Shown: piece by piece, positions 47,490-55,125 of the stretch
Layout: the number at the start of each line of letters is the position of its first letter
How positions within the stretch are numbered: position 1 is the stretch's first letter
NCBI GenBank assembly: GCA_963663675.1
Contig: OY760498.1
Span: forward strand, 3,472,001-3,536,000
Length of the DNA: 64,000 nucleotides
Direction of reading: 5' to 3'
Source of the DNA: CAINVV01 sp963663675
Lineage (GTDB): Bacteria > Bacteroidota > Bacteroidia > Bacteroidales > Prolixibacteraceae
Program-made: the position numbers and the translations under genes
Notes under the pieces: model-generated
The model's input: only the letters and a program-made list of their open reading frames with translations
What the model was told of the DNA's origin: nothing
The model's database searches: none

Positions 47490-50474
47490 TTGAGAAGAGA
47501 AGTACTTATAATCATGGTCTTCCTGTTTTTCGTCTGCAAAAACCTGTTTGCCCAAAATCCTTATATTCAAAAATATACCGTAACTGAAGGACTCCCTTCA
47601 AATGGTGTTTATACTGTATTCCAGGACAGCAGAAAATTTTTATGGTTTGCTACCGATGCCGGGGTTGCCCGTTTTGACGGGACCAGGTTTACTTATTTCA
47701 GAAAACAGGATGGGCTCAGCAGCAATGATGTTTTCAATATAAAGGAAGACTCATTTGGCCGGATATGGTTCTTTCATATCAATGCCTCCATCAATTTCTT
47801 TTCGGACAATTATATACACAACGAAAAAAACACTCCGTTTCTGGATTCCCTGAAAGGCAGCTATTTCTGTAAAAAAATGTATGAAGATTCTGAGAGGAAT
47901 ATTTATTTCTATGATAACCCCCAAAGGATAATATATACCCTTAATCCCCGGAATCAGGTAACCAGGTACCAGATGCCGTCATTAATGCTGAAAAGTGATC
48001 TCAAGCCAAAAATGTTTGAAGCAATGGCAATTCGGTATATGGAAAGAAAAACGGATGGTGAATTCTGTTTTTTGACTCCTATGGGAGTTTTCAAAACCAA
48101 AACCTTAAATGGAAGTCCAAACCCTGATTCCGATGATTATCTTTTCAGTGATGTTCTGACCTCTTCTGATAAAATTCATTACGCTGTTGTCAGAGAAAAA
48201 GGCAACTCAAAATTTACTTTGAAAAAATTCAAAGATGATCTGAACTTTAAAAAGATAAAGCCATTTCCCAATACCGGTTCTGAATTTATTTTCTCTGTTC
48301 TGGAAGACAGTTATGGAATTTTTTGGGTTTCAACTTACGACAAGGGTGTTTTTTGTTTCAGAGGCGACAGTTTGATTTATCACCTTAACATCAAAAATGC
48401 CCTGACTATTCTGCAAGATCACGAAGGCAATATCTGGATATGTTCCATGAAAGAGGGGGTGTATAAAATCAATCCTTACATTACTATGAACAAGCACATT
48501 GAAAGTTCCGTATTTCAAAATAACGGAATCAGTACGTTGTGCAGGAAAGATAATACGGGAATTTGGCTAACGGACGGAAGGCTGGTTTATGCACTAATTA
48601 ACAATGAATTATATAAGTTAGACTTTCAAAAGACTGAAAATACCTTCAATGAAATATTGCAGGTAGGCGATAATAAATTGATTATCGGAGAAACCAGTAA
48701 ATATCCCTATTCGCTGGAAGGAGTTACGATTGATCATGCAAGAAAAAGAATACATTGTCAAAAAGTAAGCCAGTCGACTTCCCGGATGAAAAAAATTATA
48801 TACAGTCCCGCGAGAAATGAAATCAGCAGTTACAATCAGTTCTCTATTTATATTATGAATCCTGTTGATATGTTCAGGGATATATCAACGAAAAAAATTG
48901 AGGAGCGCATATACAACACTTACTATGATTCCAGTAACAATTTAATTATTAATGCCAAGAATTCCTATGTACACAGAGATGGTACATCCACTATATCCAA
49001 AGAGCTAAAATTTCTGAAAAATAAGTTAATCACGGATCACCTGAATTTAAATGATTCAATTGAACTATTTAATATTGAGGGAGATAGCCTTTACATCTTA
49101 AATAACAAACAATTTATCAATTTATCGGAAGCATTGGATCAGCCTGACCACCTTACTATCAAGCATCTGTTCTATCAAGATTCAATCCTGTTCATTGCCT
49201 CCCCCAAAAAAATATTTATATGTAAGAATCCGTTAGACGTATTACGTGGTAAAAGGGTTCAACTACAAATGGCGAATATAAGTTTCCCGTCAATAAATGA
49301 CATTCTTGTCAATGACAATAAACTATTTGTTGCCAGTGATGACGGACTTACTGCTGTACCGGTAGCAGATATCCAGCACGACAATATAAACCCGCCCATT
49401 CCTTATATCCTATCAATAAAAGTCAATGACACCGAGAAGAGTTTAGAGGATAGCCAGATAAAATTCAGAGGAGCAAAACGAATTAACATAGCATTTACGG
49501 GAATCAATTACTCTATTAGCCCCATTACTTATTCCTACAAACTTGAGGGGATAGATAGTAGCTGGACAATCTCAAGAGGGAATGATGTAGTAATTCAGAA
49601 TCTATCCAGTGGAAATTACAAGTTTAAACTCCGCACAAAAAGGCTGGTATCTGAATGGAGCGAGCCTGTTGAAGTCGGGATTGTTGTTGAGGCTACAATT
49701 TGGGAACATCCTCTTTTTTACTTCTTTATCGGTTTGTTTGTAATTGGAATAATCTTTTTGCTGATACTGAGGCAAAAAAATAGTCAATTAAAACGACAGG
49801 AAGTTGCACACCAGATGATCCTGCTTGAGCAGAAATCATTGCAGGCCATGATGAATCCGCATTTTATCTTCAATTCACTCGGATCTATTCAAAATTATCT
49901 GTTGCACAATAAACCGTATGAAGCTGGTATTTACCTTTCACAATTTGCCCGATTAATCCGACAAAATCTTAACTCCATTGACACATCCCTGATCAATCTT
50001 GAAGAGGAGGTCAGCCGCGTTAAAAACTACCTCGATCTTGAAAAGCTCAGACTGGGTGATAAATTTGATTATATCATTACTATCCATGAATCCATTGAAT
50101 CAGATAATGTTTTTATCCCGTCGATGATTATTCAGCCATTTGTTGAAAATGCAATATGGCATGGTATTGCAAACCTTGAAGATAAGGGACATGTATACAT
50201 AACATTCGAATTGCATACCCAAAATTCGCTTAGGATAATTGTTGAAGACTCAGGGATTGGGTTTGAAAATTCGGAGAAATATAATATCAGACAAGAATCC
50301 CATCTCAATTTGGGAATGACGATAATAAGAAAGCGACTGAATCTGTTGAATAAGAAGTGCGGGATTGAAACAGGAATTACACTCAGTGAATATTCTCCCG
50401 GGTCAGTTAATCCAGGCACAAAAGTGGTCATAATTACACCTTTTTTTGACAGCAGATCTGCCATCCCTTCCTAA
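47490..50474 (+). CDS. Sensor histidine kinase with beta-propeller and Y_Y_Y sensory region (LytS-type)
   Basis: Membrane sensor kinase of about 994 residues. The signal-peptide region is followed by a long extracytoplasmic part made of beta-propeller-type repeats, e.g. LPSNGVYTVFQDSRKFLWFA, and a Y_Y_Y-like segment with YSYKLEGIDSSWTI. A membrane helix (FYFFIGLFVIGIIFLLIL) follows at about residue 750-770. The kinase part has the phosphoacceptor histidine in MNPHFIFNSLGS near 790 and the N-box/G-box of the ATPase in IQPFVENAIWHGI and VEDSGIGF. A TTG at 47490 (MRREVLIIMVFLFF) is chosen because it supplies a basic n-region for the signal peptide; ATG at 47514 is the alternative. Cotranscribed with the LytTR regulator upstream. 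Followed by a 17-base-stem terminator. Confidence 0.9.
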   Translation: MRREVLIIMVFLFFVCKNLFAQNPYIQKYTVTEGLPSNGVYTVFQDSRKFLWFATDAGVARFDGTRFTYFRKQDGLSSNDVFNIKEDSFGRIWFFHINASINFFSDNYIHNEKNTPFLDSLKGSYFCKKMYEDSERNIYFYDNPQRIIYTLNPRNQVTRYQMPSLMLKSDLKPKMFEAMAIRYMERKTDGEFCFLTPMGVFKTKTLNGSPNPDSDDYLFSDVLTSSDKIHYAVVREKGNSKFTLKKFKDDLNFKKIKPFPNTGSEFIFSVLEDSYGIFWVSTYDKGVFCFRGDSLIYHLNIKNALTILQDHEGNIWICSMKEGVYKINPYITMNKHIESSVFQNNGISTLCRKDNTGIWLTDGRLVYALINNELYKLDFQKTENTFNEILQVGDNKLIIGETSKYPYSLEGVTIDHARKRIHCQKVSQSTSRMKKIIYSPARNEISSYNQFSIYIMNPVDMFRDISTKKIEERIYNTYYDSSNNLIINAKNSYVHRDGTSTISKELKFLKNKLITDHLNLNDSIELFNIEGDSLYILNNKQFINLSEALDQPDHLTIKHLFYQDSILFIASPKKIFICKNPLDVLRGKRVQLQMANISFPSINDILVNDNKLFVASDDGLTAVPVADIQHDNINPPIPYILSIKVNDTEKSLEDSQIKFRGAKRINIAFTGINYSISPITYSYKLEGIDSSWTISRGNDVVIQNLSSGNYKFKLRTKRLVSEWSEPVEVGIVVEATIWEHPLFYFFIGLFVIGIIFLLILRQKNSQLKRQEVAHQMILLEQKSLQAMMNPHFIFNSLGSIQNYLLHNKPYEAGIYLSQFARLIRQNLNSIDTSLINLEEEVSRVKNYLDLEKLRLGDKFDYIITIHESIESDNVFIPSMIIQPFVENAIWHGIANLEDKGHVYITFELHTQNSLRIIVEDSGIGFENSEKYNIRQESHLNLGMTIIRKRLNLLNKKCGIETGITLSEYSPGSVNPGTKVVIITPFFDSRSAIPS

Positions 50475-50665
50475 TGATAATCCGTTGGCTCATGAAATCA
50501 CCCATTCATTCAGCCAGAAGCACCTTATACTCAAACTTTGTTTTTGTTGCTGGAAATTGAATTATAATTACATTGATAGAAGGGATTTTAGTGTAAATCC
50601 AATGTATGAATTGTCTGCTTTACCCTACCGCTATACCTTAAAGTTGTAATCAAAACCTGGCCGTT

Positions 50666-50721
50666 GAAGAAGTTTGGCCGGACAGAGGCTAATGCCCGGT
50701 CCGGCCAAACTTCTTCTTTTT
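50666..50721 (+). terminator. Sensor kinase terminator
   Basis: A perfect 17-base stem (GAAGAAGTTTGGCCGGA and its complement) with an 17-base loop, followed by five T residues. Confidence 0.9.
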
Positions 50722-50919
50722 CATCGATTTAAATAAATAAAAATGAGAAAAATGGCAGTTATGTGCACATCAACCTCATTTTGTAGGACAGTATCTTACA
50801 AGAAATCACTTCACCATAGCTGCACTACTATTCAGGAAAGAATGAATTCTCTTATTTTTCAACTCTCAATTTTCGACTCTGAACATTTTGGGGGCCAGAT
50901 CTTTTAGGTCACTTTTTCC

Positions 50920-50927
50920 TATATTTG
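50920..50927 (+). promoter_or_regulatory. Promoter -7 element of the nagX/GH92 operon
   Basis: TATATTTG, exact TAnnTTTG match, 25 bases upstream of the nagX-like ATG. Confidence 0.6.
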
Positions 50928-50951
50928 CGAAAACTACTCTAATAATAAATC

Positions 50952-52067
50952 ATGGAAAAAACAAATTCTGCCGACAAACGCATTTTGTCTGTTGATGTTT
51001 TGCGGGGTTTCGATATGTTTTGGCTTATCGGGGGAACAGGCATTGCGCTGGCCATTGTTAAATTCTTTGGTAGTAACGTACAGGATATTTTACTACCACA
51101 GTTTGATCATTGTGAATGGGTTGGCTTTACTTTCTACGACCTGATATTCCCGCTCTTTGAATTTGTGATGGGTATGTCTGTAGTCTTTTCTTTACAAAAG
51201 ATTCTCGGTACAGAGGGAAAAGCCGTGGCCTACAAACGTCTGGTCAAAAGATTCGTCCTGTTGTTTTTATTGGGTATCATATATTACGGAGGGGTTTCCA
51301 ACAGCTGGCCTGACATCAGAATCCTGGGAGTTTTGCAACGCCTGGCACTCACATATCTCCTGACTGGTGTAATTTTTATCCATTTTGACTTGAAGTGGAT
51401 GGTAGTATTTTCTGCAGCAATTCTGATTTTATACTGGATATTACTCAGTTTTATCCCTGTCCCGGACACTGGGTTAGCATCACTGACGCCGGAATCCAAC
51501 TGGGCCCAGTATATTGATGCTAAATTCCTTCCCGGAAAGAAAAATGGGCCCGGTGGCTTATGGGATATCTTAGGTTTACTTGGTACTCTACCGGCAACTG
51601 TTTCCTGTTTACTGGGAGTTTTTGCTGCCAGGATCTTATTAAGCAAGAAACTCGAGGATAAGCAACGTGTAATTTGGCTGCTGGGTGGCGGGCTTGCTAT
51701 GGTCCTGACCGGTTACATCTGGGGATTACAATTTCCCATTATTAAGAAAGTCTGGACATCTACCTATGTTCTCGTGGGAGGGGGATATAGCCTGATGCTG
51801 ATGGGGATATTTTATTACCTGATCGACATGAAAGAGTACAAAAAATGGACTTTGATGTTCGTTTGGATCGGGGTCAATCCTATCACAATTTATATGGCAA
51901 GAAATCTTATTGACTTTAATGGTCCGGCAAAGAGATTAGTTGGGGGAGATATTGCCACAATGGTTGGTGAACAATGGGCTTATTTCCTTTCGACTGCAGT
52001 GTCCCTGGGCTTCTCTTTGATTCTTCTCAGATTCCTGTACAACAGAAAAATATTCATAAAAGTCTGA
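50952..52067 (+). CDS. NagX-like membrane acyltransferase (DUF5009, HGSNAT family)
   Basis: Integral membrane protein of 371 residues related to heparan-alpha-glucosaminide N-acetyltransferase. Seen: RILSVDVLRGFDMFWLIGGTG at the start, then about ten hydrophobic segments including FPLFEFVMGMSVVF, LLGIIYYGGVSN, and RILGVLQRLALTYLL; the last contains the Q-R-L-A region conserved in the family. Family members acetylate terminal amino sugars at the membrane, but for the bacterial DUF5009 proteins the substrate is not firmly known. Only three bases separate it from the first GH92 mannosidase, so it is part of one operon with glycan-degrading enzymes and probably handles a sugar released by them. 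Confidence 0.85.
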   Translation: MEKTNSADKRILSVDVLRGFDMFWLIGGTGIALAIVKFFGSNVQDILLPQFDHCEWVGFTFYDLIFPLFEFVMGMSVVFSLQKILGTEGKAVAYKRLVKRFVLLFLLGIIYYGGVSNSWPDIRILGVLQRLALTYLLTGVIFIHFDLKWMVVFSAAILILYWILLSFIPVPDTGLASLTPESNWAQYIDAKFLPGKKNGPGGLWDILGLLGTLPATVSCLLGVFAARILLSKKLEDKQRVIWLLGGGLAMVLTGYIWGLQFPIIKKVWTSTYVLVGGGYSLMLMGIFYYLIDMKEYKKWTLMFVWIGVNPITIYMARNLIDFNGPAKRLVGGDIATMVGEQWAYFLSTAVSLGFSLILLRFLYNRKIFIKV

Positions 52068-52070
52068 TTT

Positions 52071-55031
52071 ATGAGCCTGACAAGATTATCTTTCTTAATC
52101 TCTGCCATAATTGGAATCACAACATTACTTTCCGCACAATCCAAGCCTGTCATAAAAGATTACACCAAACTTGTGAATCCGATGGTTGGCACGAACGCCC
52201 ACGGTCACACTTTCCCGGGTGCAGTTGTTCCTTTCGGGATGATCCAGTTAAGCCCTGATACACGTCTTGAGACCTGGGACGGGTGTTCTGGATACCATTA
52301 TTCGGATATCAGTATCCTGGGATTCAGCCATACCCATTTCAGCGGCACAGGTGTAGGAAGCGGTGCTGATATCATGTTGATGCCGGTTACAGGAGAGGCC
52401 TTTGTCAAACTTGGGAGTAAGGACGGAACAAAAAATGATTTCAGGAGTGCTTATTTACACAAAAATGAAACAGCATCTCCGGGATATTACAGCGTTAGGC
52501 TTGAAAATAAAGTGTTTGCAGAACTTACCTGCACAGAACGGGTAGGACTTCATCAATATTCTTTTCCTTCAGGTGAACAGGCAAATATTCTTGTAGATCT
52601 TGCCCATGGCGTCACATCCAGGGTTGATTCATTGTACCTGGAGGTCATCAACAACACTACGCTAACTGGGTTCAGACATGCATACAGCAGCCTTGACGGG
52701 GATAAGACTGTATATTTCGTAATTGAATTTTCCGTTCCATTCAGCGATTACAATGTCGAAGTCCAGGACAAAGCAATTGGCGAAAAACCCAGGAGCGGCG
52801 GAAAGAATTTAAGAGCATGTTTCCGGTTTGATAATACTTCACAAAATAAGGTTTTAGCAAGAGTTGCCTTATCAAGAGTAGATAAAGAAGGGGCTTTTAA
52901 AAATCTCAAGGCAGAACTAACAAACTGGGATTTCAACTCGGTCCGGGAAAAAGCCAGTCAGAAGTGGCAGAATGAACTTTCAAAAATTGAAGTCGAGGGT
53001 GGAACCCATGAACAGCAGGCAACATTTTATACGGCACTTTATCACTGCTACATCCATCCAAATATTGCAATGGATGCTGACAGGAGGTATATGGGGACAG
53101 ATCATAAAATCCACACAGCAACAGGATTTGACAACTACACCAATTTTTCTCTATGGGATACGTTCAGGGCGCTGCATCCCCTGTTTACAATCATCAACCA
53201 GCAACGGACAAACCAGTTTATCCGGAGTATGACAGAACGTTATTTGAATTCCGGAACCCTGATGATTATGGAATTTGGTGGTAATGAGGGGTTTGGCATG
53301 ATCGGATACCATGCACTTTCGGTTATTGCCGATGCTTATGTCAAGGGAATACGTGAATATGATGTTAACCTGACTTTTGAGGGAATGAAGATGCTTTCAG
53401 AAGGGATCAGGGCAGGCAAAGAGAGTTACCTGAAATTGGGATTTATTCCTTGTGACGTTGATGATCAGTCTGTTTCCAAAACATTGGAATATGCTTACGA
53501 TGACTGGTGTATCACTCGTCTGGCAAAAGATCTGGATACCAAGAGTTTTCACAGATACAGTCAGAAGGGCAATTTTTATCAGAATGTATACTGCCCGGAA
53601 GTAGGTTTTATGAGAGGGAAGACTAGCAGTTATGAGTGGGAGAAGCCATTTAGCCCATTGTCTACTGCAAATTTTACTGAGGGGAATGCTTACCAGTTTT
53701 CACTTTTTGTTCCTCAGGACTACCAGGGATTGTTCAAACTAATGGGTGGTGCAGAAGCCGTTGATGTGTGGCTGGACAAATGTTTCACGACAAAAATGGA
53801 TCCCAGTCAGTCACGAACCGGGGACATGACCGGAGATATAGGGCAATACGTTCATGGCAATGAGCCAAGTCACCATATGGCCTATTTATACAATTACCTG
53901 GGTAAACCATGGAAAACACAGAAACAGGTGCGCCAAATCATGGACAGGTTGTATTCAGACAAGCCGGACGGATTAAGCGGGAATGAGGATGCCGGCCAAA
54001 TGTCTGCCTGGTATGTATTGAGTGCTTTGGGTTTTTATTCTACTACTCCGGGAATGGATTATTATGTAATTGGCTCACCTACTTTCCCCAAAGCGACCAT
54101 ACACCTTGAAAGCGGCAGGAAATTTACCATCAAGGCTCCTAATACCAGCCATAATAACATCTATATTAATTCTACCACACTAAATGGAGCTGTAACGACT
54201 AAATCATACCTGAAACACGCTGACATAATGAAAGGAGGCGAATTTATTATCGAAATGGCCGGCCATCCGGATAAAATATGGGGCTCAAAACCGGAAGATA
54301 TCCCTTATTCGGACAGCTATCCGACTCCTTTAATGCCGGAAATTGAAACTACTGAACATTATTTCAAAGATTCAGTTGAAATAAGGATTTCATGTGATGA
54401 ACCCGGTGCAGAAATTCGTTATACCCTGGACGGATCAGACCCTAAGGATAACGACAATCTTTATTCCAGGCCATTTATCCTGAACAGAACAGCAAAGCTC
54501 AAAGCAAGAAGTTTCCTGAAGGGGTATCATCCAAGCTATCCGGTGTCTGAGGATTTCACAAGGTTGTCCCTTCAGAAAGCTGTCAAGCTACCAGATCCCT
54601 TGCCTGGACTCCAGGCTCACTATTTCGAAGGCTATTGTGTTAAACTGGCTGACATGAAGAACTATCCGGTTACTCAGAACACAGTTTATCCCAAATTTGA
54701 TATAAGTCTAATCAAGGACCTCCGTTCTTTTGGCTATTATTTCAGAGGATACATCAACATACCTGAAACCGGGATTTATACTTTCAGTCTCAATTCAAAT
54801 GATGGCAGTAACCTGGTTGTCGACGGCAAATTGGAACTGATTAATGACGGATTTCACAGGGCACAGGAGCGCGTTTGCAAGATTTTACTTGATAAGGGAT
54901 TCCATTCGGTAGGTGTTGATTATTTCCAGATGGGAGGTGCCAAGGCACTGTCGTTATCCTGGGCCTTTGAAAATGGCAAAAAAGAAGAAATTCCGCCAAA
55001 AGCATTGTTCCATACAGTGAATGAAAAATAA
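52071..55031 (+). CDS. GH92 alpha-mannosidase, copy 1, with CHB_HEX_C and PA14-like domains
   Basis: Exported glycoside hydrolase of 986 residues. Signal peptide to about residue 24 (SAIIGITTLLSAQ). The GH92 catalytic part runs from about 30 to 760: TFPGAVVPFGMIQLSPDTR, GFSHTHFSGTG, FSLWDTFRALHPLFTI, HGNEPSHHMAYLYNY with the likely general-acid Glu, and GNEDAGQMSAWYVLSALGFY with the base Asp. These are calcium-dependent alpha-mannosidases, many cutting alpha-1,2 bonds. After it come a chitobiase/hexosaminidase-type C-terminal domain (GAEIRYTLDGSDP, about 775-840) and a PA14-like domain (FRGYINIPETGIYTFSLNS) to the end. Same design as the next gene, its paralogue. Confidence 0.95.
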   Translation: MSLTRLSFLISAIIGITTLLSAQSKPVIKDYTKLVNPMVGTNAHGHTFPGAVVPFGMIQLSPDTRLETWDGCSGYHYSDISILGFSHTHFSGTGVGSGADIMLMPVTGEAFVKLGSKDGTKNDFRSAYLHKNETASPGYYSVRLENKVFAELTCTERVGLHQYSFPSGEQANILVDLAHGVTSRVDSLYLEVINNTTLTGFRHAYSSLDGDKTVYFVIEFSVPFSDYNVEVQDKAIGEKPRSGGKNLRACFRFDNTSQNKVLARVALSRVDKEGAFKNLKAELTNWDFNSVREKASQKWQNELSKIEVEGGTHEQQATFYTALYHCYIHPNIAMDADRRYMGTDHKIHTATGFDNYTNFSLWDTFRALHPLFTIINQQRTNQFIRSMTERYLNSGTLMIMEFGGNEGFGMIGYHALSVIADAYVKGIREYDVNLTFEGMKMLSEGIRAGKESYLKLGFIPCDVDDQSVSKTLEYAYDDWCITRLAKDLDTKSFHRYSQKGNFYQNVYCPEVGFMRGKTSSYEWEKPFSPLSTANFTEGNAYQFSLFVPQDYQGLFKLMGGAEAVDVWLDKCFTTKMDPSQSRTGDMTGDIGQYVHGNEPSHHMAYLYNYLGKPWKTQKQVRQIMDRLYSDKPDGLSGNEDAGQMSAWYVLSALGFYSTTPGMDYYVIGSPTFPKATIHLESGRKFTIKAPNTSHNNIYINSTTLNGAVTTKSYLKHADIMKGGEFIIEMAGHPDKIWGSKPEDIPYSDSYPTPLMPEIETTEHYFKDSVEIRISCDEPGAEIRYTLDGSDPKDNDNLYSRPFILNRTAKLKARSFLKGYHPSYPVSEDFTRLSLQKAVKLPDPLPGLQAHYFEGYCVKLADMKNYPVTQNTVYPKFDISLIKDLRSFGYYFRGYINIPETGIYTFSLNSNDGSNLVVDGKLELINDGFHRAQERVCKILLDKGFHSVGVDYFQMGGAKALSLSWAFENGKKEEIPPKALFHTVNEK

Positions 55032-55125
55032 TGAATTTGCTTTCTGTTTTGCGACAAAGACAAAATATAAATATTAAACGTAAACCTCTTCCAATTTAAC
55101 TGAATCCTAAAGAATCATATTTCCA

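Larger units (their letters stand above)
50475..50951. other. Intergenic region between sensor kinase and nagX-like gene
   Basis: About 480 bases. It holds the kinase terminator (50666-50721) and the promoter element of the glycan operon (50920-50927). The stretch 50750-50915 carries no gene or clear repeat. Confidence 0.7.
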